Part shown: piece after piece, positions 53,020-64,000 of the stretch
How positions within the stretch are numbered: the stretch's first letter is position 1
How the letters are laid out: each line of letters starts with the position of its first letter
Origin: Chaetoceros tenuissimus
Lineage: Eukaryota; Bacillariophyta; Thalassiosirophyceae; Chaetocerotales; Chaetocerotaceae
DNA: 64,000 bases
Direction of reading: 5' to 3'
Assembly: GCA_021927905.1 (NCBI GenBank)
Contig: BLLK01000069.1
Span: 1,674,001-1,738,000 of the forward strand
The notes under the pieces: generated by a model
What the model saw: the letters and a program-made list of their open reading frames with translations, nothing else
Database searches by the model: none
What the model was told of the DNA's origin: nothing
Program-made: the position numbers and the translations under genes

Positions 53020-54771
53020 TCACCTTCTAGTTCCAGTCCAATCAGAACCTGCAAATGGACTGCTAGGCATTCGATTGTCATTATTTGCACTTGCATTCCG
53101 TCTGATAATTTCTACAAGTAAATCAGGCTCAGACTTTAGATCGGATAGTCCTTGCATAATGGTTGGATTTGAGAGATTTTTTACAAGAAAGTCCAAAGTG
53201 ATCTCTTTCAAGACTTCGGCTTGTTGCTGATGCGATGCCGCTAATATTTGGCAAACATTGTCAACATTCAAATCTCTTCGAATGATATCTTCGCAAAGCG
53301 CTTTCAATCTATCAAGCATAAATTGTTCACTTGTGATTAGCAATTCAATTCCTAACTTTGTATCGAGGTCTTGTATCGTGTCAGTGTATAAATACTCTAG
53401 AATCTTCATAAACACTTCGTATGACACTGAATGCATTTCTATTGGTCGACGTCGTGACCTTGTGCCCCCTGCAGCTTCTTCGATATCTTGAATACTTTCC
53501 CGCATGGAACTACCAAATAAAAGAGCATGGAAATATTCACTTCGGACTGCAAGAATAGCTCTATTTGCATGAATTTCGTGACCTTCTACCAAGAATGTAC
53601 AATCAGCTAATTGTTCGTTGTCAATTAGTGACTTCATATCTGTCCGTAGAGAGGGTAACAATATTGATGTCGTCTTTAAGTTGAACTTGTAGAAATCATT
53701 CAAAACTCTGGTACCATCGTATCCAAAACAGCAAAAGAGGTGGTTGTTATAAACTTGTGTCACTAGGCTTGATCTTCCCGATGGTGAGTGTTGGCCACCA
53801 CATTGCTCAACTTTTGACCATTCCTTTGAGTCAAAACAATAGAAATACATGTCATCTAAGCGCTGAGATCCGTTGTAACCAGCATATACGATCAGTTTCT
53901 TTCCTTTTCGCTGATTGCCATAAAGAGAGCAGGATTGCCATAGACAACAGGAGTGAAAATATCTTGCAGTTGGAGCATTTCCTTTTGGTGGAATCTCTTT
54001 CCACTCATAGGTTGATAAATCGAAAACAAAAAAGTCATTCTTTCTCTCCTCTCCACCAAAGCCTCCATGCAAAAACACATATGAATCATCCTGGACATAT
54101 GCAGGACAAGAGCGCGGGGAAGGAAGACATCCTTTACCAGTCACTTCTCTCCACTGCATGCTTGAAAAGTCAAACTCGAACATATCATTCAGCCATGTAT
54201 CACCAGAAAAGCCTCCCCATACTAGGAATTTATTTCTATAGGTCATACTCACATATCCAAATCTTCTCGACGGTGCAGTCGCATTTTCATCGTCTGCAGA
54301 AGGGTCAGAAGATTCATGTAACAGTGTCCATTGTCTTGACCCAAAGTCAAAGCTCCAAAGATCGTTTAACCATTCGCTGCCAGAGTAACCGCCGAACAAA
54401 AGCATTTTCTTTGATCCATCTGGATTATTTGAAACAACAACACCATTATTTTCGCGTTGAGATGGTTTATCTCCGAGAACTTCTACAGTGGACCATGTAT
54501 TCTCTTCAAAATCATAGCAATAGAAATCATCTAGTCTTCCACCACCTTGTGATTGTCCATATCCTCCAAACACCCAGAGCTTTCCATCGACTACACAAGA
54601 TGCAGCTCCACTCCTAGGCTGTGGAACAATACCCTCTGGATGGATTTGAGTCCATGTAAGAGAACTATCATGTGATTGTTCTCTAGAGGAATCCCTTTCT
54701 ATTGTTGGCTCTCCTAGTCCCCTAGAATTAATCCCAGCCAAGCTTTGAAAAACTGGGGGTAGGTTTTCCAT
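53020..54771 (-). CDS. Kelch-repeat plus BTB/POZ protein (LZTR1-like architecture)
   Basis: Single exon. ATG 54771 (MENLPPVFQS) is preferred to the earlier in-frame ATG; 583 residues. About six Kelch repeats follow, each with the GG/W pattern (KLWVFGGYGQSQGGGRLDDF, KMLLFGGYSGSEWLNDLWSF, KFLVWGGFSGDTWLNDMFEF, YVFLHGGFGGEERKNDFFVF). A C-terminal BTB domain (ADCTFLVEGHEIHANRAILA) and BACK-like helices (TSEQFMLDRLKALCEDII) come last. BTB-Kelch proteins are usually Cullin-3 adaptors. Kelch before BTB, rather than after it, is the LZTR1 arrangement. The substrate is unknown. Confidence 0.85.
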   Translation of the reverse strand: MENLPPVFQSLAGINSRGLGEPTIERDSSREQSHDSSLTWTQIHPEGIVPQPRSGAASCVVDGKLWVFGGYGQSQGGGRLDDFYCYDFEENTWSTVEVLGDKPSQRENNGVVVSNNPDGSKKMLLFGGYSGSEWLNDLWSFDFGSRQWTLLHESSDPSADDENATAPSRRFGYVSMTYRNKFLVWGGFSGDTWLNDMFEFDFSSMQWREVTGKGCLPSPRSCPAYVQDDSYVFLHGGFGGEERKNDFFVFDLSTYEWKEIPPKGNAPTARYFHSCCLWQSCSLYGNQRKGKKLIVYAGYNGSQRLDDMYFYCFDSKEWSKVEQCGGQHSPSGRSSLVTQVYNNHLFCCFGYDGTRVLNDFYKFNLKTTSILLPSLRTDMKSLIDNEQLADCTFLVEGHEIHANRAILAVRSEYFHALLFGSSMRESIQDIEEAAGGTRSRRRPIEMHSVSYEVFMKILEYLYTDTIQDLDTKLGIELLITSEQFMLDRLKALCEDIIRRDLNVDNVCQILAASHQQQAEVLKEITLDFLVKNLSNPTIMQGLSDLKSEPDLLVEIIRRNASANNDNRMPSSPFAGSDWTGTRR

Positions 54772-55273
54772 ACTCTTTTTCACAGTGACTTTATTTTTAA
54801 GATAAAACAAAGAATACCAATTGCAATTTATTTGATCAAGGATTTGATTGACTAAAATTGTTCTTTGTTCTGATTGAAAACTAGTACGTACGAGCTTGCT
54901 CGTCTTGTGTCTCCGTGCTAAAAAAGTACCATAACGCATTGTAAAAAATTGGAGATCTATTTCAACATGATTTTACCAGAGCAAGCAATAAGAATTGATC
55001 CATTTGTAAATTATTTATTTGAAAATAAAAATTAGCTTCAGTAGATCTTTCTGGTACCGGTAGGTACTATTCTTTCAGAGGAAGAGAGATAAGTAGATTT
55101 GTGGGGATAAAAATCCGTTATCGGTACGTTAAGAAATTTTAGTCTTCAGTCAACGGTCAACGGAAACCTTATCATCAAGAGAGAGATACAACGTTATCTT
55201 GTTTCAAAATACAACTGTTGATAGAGTGCATATTCTATTTTGTATTCTAGATAACAAAGTACAATAAAACACC
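54772..55273. other. Divergent intergenic region between the Kelch-BTB and ARF-GEF genes
   Basis: About 500 bp. GTACGTAC lies at 54884-54891 and the palindrome GGTACC at 55053-55058, with a further GGTAC at 55063-55067. No gene. Confidence 0.4.
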
Positions 55274-58200
55274 ATGAGTGAATCCTCAGAGTCCTCGTCA
55301 CCAGATGAGTTGGCAGGAATCTCGACTCCAGTGCCTAGTTTCTCTACAGTACGAGAAGAAGAAGAAGCTGTTCAAGTTGAGAATGCCCAAGAAGACGAGT
55401 CTTTGGCTGTAAAGACTATGGAAGAAAATCAAGCAACTGATGAACCTGATGCATCTAATTCCGTTGCTGAGGAAGAAGAAGAAGTTTTTCAAGACTCAGT
55501 TCAGCACGAAGATGAGGATGAAGTAATTAATGATCTTGACAAAATGAACCTAGAGAACAGTCATTGTGACCAAGAAGAATCCGATGTTGGTCTTGAGACT
55601 GAAGTTGCAGAAAATGAAGAAGCTACTGAAACTATAGATGATACTAACATGGAAGATGGTACCGTTGAAGAAGACGTGGCAGAAGAACAAAGTGAAGTAG
55701 TGAACGACGAAGAAAACAAATCGGAGGCAATTGTAACTGAAGAAACAACTGCAGATGAACAACCGGAAGCGTCACCTTCAACCAACGAGGAATCTATTCC
55801 AGCAAGCCCTTCTTCTCGTGCTTCTGAATTCAATGAGGAAGAAGAAGAAGTTTTTCAAGACTCAGTTCAGCACGAAGATGAGGATGAAGTAATTGATGAT
55901 CTTGACAAAATGAACCTAGAGAACAGTCATTGTGACCAAGAAGAATCCGATGTTGGTCTTGAGACTGAAGTTGCAGAAAATGAAGAAGCTACTGAAACTA
56001 TAGATGATACTAACATGGAAGATTGTACCGTTGAAGAAGACGTAACAGAAGAACAAAGTGAAGTAGTGAACGACGAAGAAAACAAATCGGAGGCAATTGT
56101 AACTGAAGAAACAACTGCAGATGAACAACCGGAAGCGTCACCTTCAACCAACGAGGAATCTATTCCAGCTAGCCCTTCTTCTCGTGCTTCTGAATTCAAT
56201 GAGGAAGAAGAAGAAGTTTTTCAAGACTCAGTTCAGCACGAAGATGAGGATGAAGTAATTGATGATCTTGACAAAATGAACCTAGAGAACAGTCATTGTG
56301 ACCAAGAAGAATCCGATGTTGGTCTTGAGACTGAAGTTGCAGAAAATGAAGAAGCTACTGAAACTATAGATGATACTAACATGGAAGATGGTACCGTTGA
56401 AGAAGTCGTAACAGAAGAACAAAGTGAAGTAGTGAACGACGAAGAAAACAAATCGGAGGCAATTGTAACTGAAGAAACAACTGCAGATGAACAACCGGAA
56501 GCGTCACCTTCAACCAACGAGGAATCTATTCCAGCTAGCCCTTCTTCTCGTGCTTCTGAATTCAGTAGCGATGATAGACAAGTTACATTTGCAACAGATA
56601 AATCTGTGTCTCCTATACCTTGCTTTGTAAATCCAACTACACCTATTCCTAATTCTGACTCTGCACTGAGACTATTACGCAAATTTATGAATAAAACCGC
56701 GAAATTCTTTCCAACTTCATGCGGTGGCACTAAATCATCTTCCATTCTCAGTTTCTTGTTTGGAGGAAGCACATATGATGACGAATGCAATCTTGCATAT
56801 AAAAATCTTGTGGATGTTTTAATTTCAGGTGTCGATGACAGTGAAGAACTAGATGATAGTGATAGCATAGCAACTGGAGATGGAGAAAATGATATTGTAG
56901 TTGAAAGTATACTTGGTCATTCAGGTGATACAATGTCAAAGGCTAGATCTGCTATCGCATGCTTCTGTCATCTTTTTGAAATGTGGTCCCTTGAAACTCA
57001 AAGAATGAGTATTTTGCAAATGGGCTCAGGTATTGCGGCCTTTGAAGAGTTGGTCAACAAAACCAAATTTCATGATTATGAATCTATGGATCAGGGCTAC
57101 GTAAAGTCTCAAGTTACTGTAATCAAAGGAGAAGTGATGGCTGCAGCTCTGACTTGTGCAGAAGCATTGGTTGCTCACGGTTGTTTTGATGGAGTTCAGC
57201 TTAGTATTGGACAGGATGATCAATTGGATATTTCAGTTCATTCTTTGACTCTTCCAGAAGATGATGAAGAAAGCAATTTCAACGCAGTCTCGATTCTTTG
57301 TGAATCAGTCTATAACTGTTTTCTTGAGACTGAAGAAGCTGAGTTGGCTGCGATTAAATTTTTGTTGACTACTGGTTGTAGAACTACTGAAATTGCCACT
57401 TCCGATGGACAAAAGGAGGTCACTGCAATGTTGCAGGGAACTCATCTTCTCCAAGCAATAAGAGTTTGCTACAGATTGTATCTGAGCACAGAAAGTTCAT
57501 CGAATAAGACAACAGCCAAAGCTGCATTGAGACAGATTGTGACAAGTACATTTAAAAGGCTTGAAAATAAAAAAGAGTCTCCGAAATCAGAGAGACCAGG
57601 TCTCATGAAACAAGCATCTATTGAGATGCTAGGACCAGTTGGAGAAGATCCGTTTTCCCATGAAGGATTCGAAAGTGAAGAAAACAAATTGTATCCGACT
57701 GAGACAGACGACATGACCATGAAGAGCCGTTTATCTTCAGCAGGGAACTTCCCTTCCTTTGAACACAAGGACGCTTACTTGGTTTTGAGGTCATTATGCA
57801 AGCTCAGTATGAAAGCTGTCTCTACAGATCCGCAGACATCTTACTTATCAACTCCTGTTGTTATTGCGAGAAATGAAAGCTCTGGTCCTGGTGATGATCC
57901 AGCGGGAGAAAGAATCAACCGTGATTTCCCGACACAACCCATTATGATGGATCCAGCCCTTGATTCGAAGATCCTTGCGCTTGATCTCATTCTTGAAATT
58001 CTGCAAAGGACAAAAACAGATATATTTATGAATGCAGGTCATCACCTCATCTATGCGGTTAGAAACTATTTGTGTCACTCGTTGTTGAAGAACTGTACTC
58101 TGGATAACACTTATGTGGTTAGTCTAAGTTTACAACTGTTTGTGCCACTAATTAGGCATTTCCGTGCGCACTTGAAGACAGAGATAGAGGCATTTGTTAC

Positions 58201-61200
58201 AAATGTGTTTTTTGTCATCCTTGATTCCAAAAATAGCACAGTTGAGCATAAGCTGAGAGTTGTAATCTTGTTTGAAGAAGTTTGCAGTGACCCTGCAACA
58301 CTTGCGGAGATTTTCTTGAACTACGATTGTGATCTTAGCGCTGTTGATCTTTTTCAGCGCATCGTCAACACTTTGGCGAGAGTAGCTAAAATTGGACTTC
58401 ATGATCAAGGAATGGAGTCTGCTGGAATTTTTGTTGGAGGGGCAGGTGCAACTAGAGCGGAGAAGGCAAGACAAGACCATAGAGCTCTACGTTTAGAGGC
58501 TATGAAAGCAGTGCGAAAAATTTTATCTAGTCTCCTTCTAAGCATGACTTCTTCAGGAAGTTTCCAGAAAGAATCCCTCTCATCTGACCATGGTTCTGAG
58601 GGTGAATTAAAAATTGATGATTCAGGTATCGATAAAGCTGCTCTCTTTAGGGAAAAAAGTACTTCCAACGTTTCTACTGGTGATGAAGCTGGTGGTGTGG
58701 AAAGACAATCACTAGTACAGATTTTTGACTCAAAGAAGAAACGAAAAGAAGACTTTGCCAAGGTCATTCTCAAATTTAATCAGAAGCCAAAGGCTGGTAT
58801 TCAATTGGCCGCTGATGTTGGGCTACTGAACCCCGATGATCCAGCTGATGTTGCTCAATTTCTCCTCACTCATAAGGATTCTTTAGATAAGACACAGACT
58901 GGAGAATTCCTTGGTATGGACACAGAATACAAAGATGGATTCATGTTGAAAGTTCTACATCAATATGCTAACGCCATGGATTTCACTGGACTCCGTTTTG
59001 ATGATGCCATTAAATTATACCTTAGTGGTTTTAGATTGCCTGGTGAAGCGCAAAAGGTAAGAAAATATCGACATAAGAATACAATAGATACTTTCACTAC
59101 TATATACTCATTCATTGTCACCATCAGATTGATCGCATTATGGAAAAATTTGCTGAACGTTACACAATCCAAAATTCTGAAATTTTTCCAAATGCTGATG
59201 CTGCTTTCATTTTGGCATTTTCTGTCATCATGTTAAATACTGATTTACATAATCCAGCAATCAAGGAAGAAAGAAGGATGACTAAGGAGGGCTTTTTGCG
59301 AAACAATAGTGGTATATGTGATGGACAAGACCTACCAGAAGAATTTTTAACTGGTATTTTTGACCGTATCAAGACCGACCCAATCAGTCTAAAGGAGGAT
59401 GACGAGGCTAGGGAGAAAGCAGGTGGATCTAAGCCTACTGAAGGTAGCAGCAAGATTGTCCTCTTCACAAATAATTATCAGGAGATTGATAAGAAACGTG
59501 AGACCAACTATCAGAAGGAAAGAGATGAAATCCTGAGAAATACAGAGTCTCTTCTTCGAAGAAAGTCTACCAGAGGAAAGACATCATCAAGCAAAAGATT
59601 GCAGAATTTTGTTAGTACTGAGGATTCTGGGCTGAAAGATGAATACGTTATTCCGATGTACGATGTGACTTGGGGGCCTGCACTCGCAGTTTTTTCTACT
59701 GTTATTGAGTCAGCAAATGGTACAATGGGGGCTTTGCTTTCTATTGCAACCGATGACGAAATCGAGTCTGCTGCTGAGAATGCGGCTGAAGCAACCGAGG
59801 TATGCCTTGACGGATTTACTTTAGCGATCAGGATTGCATCACTCTGCGGAAATGATACAGCTAGATGTGCATATGTCCATGCTTTATCTAACTTCTCCTT
59901 GCTTGGAACTGGGCGAATGCTTGAACATCGTCACATTCGGTGCGTCCAAACACTTCTTGAATTAGGTCGAGACTATGGAGAGTACCTCGGATCATCATGG
60001 GAATATATCTTCAAGGCACTAAGTGAAGTTGCTCGCCTCAATCATGTTTACGAAGAAGGTGCTAAATTTGCAAGAGCTGAACTTGCAGCAAGAGCACGCA
60101 AGAAGAAACGGGAAGAGGCGGCTGCAAAAAAGGCAGCAAAAGCGTCTGAGGAAGTTGAGAACGAAGACAATTCCAATTCTAACTCCGTTGAAGAGTCTGA
60201 CAACTCTAGTTATGATAGTGAATTTGATGATGAATTTGATGAGTTACTTCTTGAGGAAATGTATGAGGATCACTTCGGCTTCGATGAAGAATTAGACAAG
60301 ATTGCGTTAGATGAAATCAATGCGCGCTCCATCCATGAAAATCTGCCGGAAGAATTGTCTGATGAAATTTTCAGTAGATCTTCTTCTCTATCTGCAACTG
60401 CCATAAAGGATTTTATCTTTCAATTGTGCCGTGTGTCTAGAATGGAAATATCGGGATATGGAGGCGGTGTAGGCAGTAAGGCCAATAATGTCGATCTCAC
60501 TGCGGTTCATTACCGTAAAAATCATTCCCTTGTTGACAATAGTGGGTCATTTGATGGAAGACAGAACCAACCTGATATTTTTAGTCTCCAGAAGCTAGTA
60601 GAAGTCACTCATTACAACATGGACACACGTCCAAGACTAGTTTTCTCTGATATTTGGAACATTGTTTCTGGTCACTTAACAAGTACTGCTCTTCACTCAA
60701 ATGCTGCTGTTGCCATGTACGCTGTTGACTCCTTCCGCCAGCTAGGCATGCAATTTCTGAAACGCGAGGAACTAGGTGTCTTTGAATTTCAGAGAAAATT
60801 CATCAAACCTTTTGAGGGCGTTATGTTAAAGTGCAAAAACAGTAGCATCAAAGAATTTTTGTTAAAATCTGTAGAACAAATAATTGTTCTATATGGAGAT
60901 ACCAACCCTTCAGTCGACAATATTGACCAAGGTTACAAGGGCTTATTGAAGAGTGGTTGGAGACCCCTTTTGGCTGTGATTGGACAATCTAGTTGCGATG
61001 AAGATGATGCAATCGCGAAACTTGGTTTCTCCATGCTTACTGCACAACTTCGTCAAAGTTTAAAAGTGACCAAGAGCAGCGAGCATAGTACCGGTGAATC
61101 GGCCTTTGCAGCAGCATCTCCTATGAGAGCAGATAAATTTGTCGATTTGGTAGAGGCTCTTTTAATGTTTGTATCAGGCCCAAGAGAAGAAATGAGTACT

Positions 61201-62773
61201 GAATCTATTGATCACCTTGTTACTCTTTCCAGATATCTTTCTGATGAAAGCATTCCTCTACCTCAAAACACAAAACCAAGCCACCTGCATCCTGTCCGTA
61301 TCGATGGTCCTGACACAGCAGCTCAGCTTCCTACTCAGGGTGGTGGAGTGTCTGGAAATGAAGAACTTGAACTTTGGTGGCCAATCTTGCTTGGTCTGTC
61401 TAAGAGTGTAGGTGATGTCAGGCCCAATATTAGAATCAAAGGTCTGGTCACTCTACTCGCGATTATTAACCAGCACTTTTTCGTGTCGAATTCTGAAGGG
61501 AAAAAGTCATCCGTTTTAGGAGATCTACAAACCTTGCAGCTAATTTTCAGGGGGATTCTTACACCTTCTCTAGAACACGCCGATTCCTCGTCCTTCGCAA
61601 ATGGTGTCAAACTTACCTTGCCTGATGGATTCATCCGTTTCATGACAAGAGGTTCGTCAATATCCGATGTTGGCAAAGGTGGCAGAAAAGATCGCATAGA
61701 AGGGCAAGCTCAGACTTCGACTGGCAACAACTGGCTTGACACCACATTTGACCACTTGATGGATGGGGCAATAGCTATCGTGCTTAGGTCCATAGAGGTA
61801 TACAATGATGATATTCTTATAGAAGAAATTCTTGCAATGTTCAATACTTGCCTGATTTCAGATTCTACAAGTCTTTCAATTCGTGGATTAAAACGCTTGT
61901 ATCATTTCATCGCAAATGACCTTGTGCTAGAAAACATAACAGATAGTACATGGGCAACTGTCAGTCATATGTTGAGAAGATGCCTGGCAGTCAGTGGCAT
62001 TCCTTTCAATCCAGACAATAAGGGAAGCATTGAATTGAATAGCGAAATTATCAATGACTTTTTGCAAGAGGAGCAGTATTTGCCGCAGAGGAGATACATC
62101 GGAAGTAATGTCACAAGTATAATTGGTTCTTTCCTCACTGATCCTGATATTGCTCGAAGCATGGGGCCTCAGTGGTACATATTCTTGTATTCTGGACTAG
62201 GAGCTGGAATTCGAGTTTGGGATAAAGCTGCTGAGATTGTAGATATGCATCCTCTCCATAGTGGCGAGTCAAAGCTTGACATCCAACCGTGAGTAAAATA
62301 TTGCCCTCGATATTTTTGTTTTGATCAAATTCCTTTCTAACCATTTCATTTCTTTCTTTAGTCCACAATATGCAGAGAATTCATTGTATGCTAGGAAATG
62401 GCTTGGACGCTTGCTCTTGAAATTGATTTCAGGTGAAGATCTCATGTTTGGAGAGAATAGCACAACAGATGCTCTATGTAAGGGCCTTTTGAAAGATGAG
62501 GTAGAATCACTTATCAATTCCTATCTCAAGAAAGAAGCAGCTGTTGCAACTGGAACAATGACTCCTGGACAGTCTCTAGAACTTGAACATATGACCAAGA
62601 TGGTCTGCAATTTGCTGGAAGAAATATTAAATCTTGAATCTGAACGATTAACGTCCATTTCTTCTCTCACACCTGTACTCAGTGCATGCATTCAAACCGA
62701 TGACCGAAATGTGAGAACTGCAGTTCACAAACTCTTACAGAGAATCTTTCAGATGAATGAAAGTAAGGAATAA
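55274..62773 (+). CDS. BIG/Sec7-type ARF guanine-nucleotide exchange factor
   Basis: Three exons, 55274-59056, 59128-62288 and 62362-62773, with introns of 71 and 73 bp; 2451 residues. The N-terminus is acidic and includes three copies of a 122-residue block (55470-56567). DCB/HUS helical regions follow (LDLILEILQRTKTDIFMNAG, LQLFVPLIRHFRAHL, FLNYDCDLSAVDLFQRIV). The Sec7 catalytic domain spans the first splice: KKRKEDFAKVILKFNQKP, the finger loop TGEFLG with catalytic Glu at about 1211, LRFDDAIKLYLSGFRLPGEA, then IMEKFAERY and FSVIMLNTDLHNPA. HDS-type repeats complete it. It loads GTP on ARF at the trans-Golgi/endosome. Each splice restores a known motif. Confidence 0.92.
55470..56567 (+). 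repeat. Three near-identical 366-bp tandem repeats in the ARF-GEF gene
   Basis: Copies run about 55470-55835, 55836-56201 and 56202-56567, exactly 366 bp apart (122 codons, in frame). The copies differ at only a few bases, e.g. AATGAT/GATGAT, GATGGT/GATTGT and CCAGCA/CCAGCT, so they are recent or homogenised. The repeat encodes an acidic block ending SPSSRASEF. Confidence 0.97.
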
Positions 62774-62845
62774 GTGGAATTAGTAAATTCATAATGTGTA
62801 AATACGCTTTAATTTTAAGAAAGTAGCCCATATTTCTTCCACTGC

Positions 62846-64000
62846 TCACTTTTCAAGCCCAACCAGCTCAGAAGAAGAATCCCACAGGTCCTTTGCTGAT
62901 TCGTCCAAATCAAAAGGAAGTCTAGGCTCAGTAACAGCGTATCCTATGAATGGACCTAGCATCTCACAGAAAGGGATAGGAACATTAAATCTTTTCCCGA
63001 AACCAAGAGCCCGTGTTCTGTCCTTTATTTTCGATTTTAAGGTCCTGAAAGGCTGCCAATATGGCTGCAGATACAATACATTCTCAGGTAGCCTTCCAAC
63101 CGCAGATGCTACACTTGTGTAGCTTCCCTGCTTTTCATTGATGTAGATTAGCTTGTGTATCTTTTGCATGAGAGGTGGGTAGTGTCGCCAAATCGAGCTA
63201 TCTACACTCCCTGGATTAGCTGCTACACTAACCAACCCTTCCGTATTGAATCGTTTATTCAACGCATGAGAGAATACAAGTGCTGCTAATTTTGATTCTT
63301 TGTAAGTGTTGTCTGACACACCAGGAACAGATGTATCTATGTACGTTGTACGAAGTCAATGTGTTAGACATGAAAAGTAAGTATAAAAAATCGTAGATGT
63401 ATAAGTAAAACAGATCACCTTACCATTCCACCACTTTTTGTCATGCTTTCTACTTGAATTGAAATATTGCCCACCGTTACGCGCCTCGTTGCAACCAGAA
63501 AAGTGATGTGTAACACTGGAAAGATTAACTACTCTACCAGCCTCTACATCGTCACCACTTGCATAAAAGTTCTTTGCTTTGAGAAGAGATTTCAATAGCA
63601 ACCTTGTCAAGAGGAAGTGTCCGAGAAAATTTGTCTGATAGCACAAGTCCATACCATCAACTGAAACGCCGCTTGTGTTGATTCCACTAGTTGAAAATGA
63701 TGAGATACAATGACATATAAAAATGTAACCATAATGGCAACTTATACGAACAACTTACGCATTGTTTACAAGTACATTCAAGTGCGAATATTTTTCCTTG
63801 AATGCTTCACTAAAAGACTTAACTGATTCTATAGATGATAAATCGAGGGGAGCGAGAAAGACAGCCTTGCCTCGAGCAGAGCCTTGGTCTGACATTGACT
63901 CAATTCTTTTGTTAATTTTTTCAACTGCCTCCATAGCCTTATCCCTTGATCGACATGCAAGGATTACAGTATATCCTAAGCTTGCTAACGAGGCAGAGGT
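62846..64000 (-). CDS. Short-chain dehydrogenase/reductase, partial (5' end beyond the window)
   Basis: Exons seen are 64000-63759, 63686-63424 and 63336-62846, with introns of 72 and 87 bp; the N-terminal glycine motif lies to the right of the window. The visible part has VILACRSRDKAMEAVEKI, APLDLSSIESVKSFSEAF, the NNAG motif (LVNNAG, completed by the first splice), YQTNFLGHFLLTRLLL, VVNLSSVTHHFSG, and the catalytic Tyr-x-x-x-Lys as YKESK followed by ANPGSVDSS. This pattern is that of retinol-dehydrogenase-like or WWOX-like SDRs. The substrate is unknown. Its stop is 72 bp from the ARF-GEF stop. Confidence 0.85.

Noticed and set aside
53757-54617. 286-codon plus-strand frame over the Kelch-BTB gene
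   Set aside because: Antisense to Kelch repeats; no domain; periodic composition explains its length.
55550-56868. Repeated minus-strand frames of about 70-190 codons
   Set aside because: Antisense shadows of the three 366-bp repeats; they repeat at the same spacing.

Overview
The window is nuclear DNA from a photosynthetic stramenopile, almost certainly a diatom. It encodes a fucoxanthin-chlorophyll a/c light-harvesting protein (37965-38561) and a PGRL1 thylakoid protein. Several precursors have a signal peptide followed by the diatom plastid-entry signature (AAAFAP, TNAFSP, SNAFHQ). Introns are mostly 70-100 bp GT-AG, intergenic gaps are short, and the DNA is A+T-rich by eye. A centric diatom such as Chaetoceros, Thalassiosira or Skeletonema is my guess; the genus cannot be fixed from this sequence alone. 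I count about 30 protein genes and one pseudogene, roughly one gene per 2.1 kb. I saw no tRNA, rRNA, transposon or CRISPR array. Exon joins were worked out by hand from GT/AG sites and reading-frame phase, then checked against conserved family motifs.

Layout. 1-10.6 kb: the right-hand part of an unknown Cys-motif protein; a TPR/beta-helix/MYND gene broken by one base in an A7 run; a HEI10/Zip3-like RING-coiled-coil gene; and a 1376-residue disordered protein. 10.7-15.4 kb: two divergent F-box genes, then a decayed copy of part of MSH6. 15.4-28.4 kb: a SulP-STAS-cNMP transporter, MTD1, MSH6, a four-helix membrane protein, a secreted Gln-rich protein and a 53-codon TOM6-like ORF. 28.4-40.1 kb: an XPA-like repair protein, PGRL1, a syntaxin-6-type SNARE, a plastid RRM protein, a leishmanolysin-type metalloprotease, a CS-domain protein, the light-harvesting protein and a plastid protein with 57-nt repeats. 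40.3-52.7 kb: an unknown protein, an ALKBH1-like dioxygenase, a SET protein, a spermidine-synthase-like protein, RAMP4, a pore-less voltage-sensor-like protein and a second SET protein. 53.0-64.0 kb: a Kelch-BTB protein, a 2451-residue BIG/Sec7 ARF-GEF with three 366-bp repeats, and an SDR cut by the window end.

There is no operon logic; genes are arranged as divergent and convergent pairs. Genome maintenance is well represented (MSH6, XPA-like, ALKBH1-like, HEI10-like), as are secretory traffic (Sec7 GEF, SNARE, RAMP4) and the plastid (PGRL1, LHC, RRM protein, repeat protein). The observations most worth a second look are the MSH6 relic, the homopolymer frameshift in the TPR/beta-helix/MYND gene, the near-identical 366-bp triplication in the ARF-GEF, the RAMP4 intron placed directly after the ATG, the pore-less voltage-sensor protein and the tiny TOM6-like gene.
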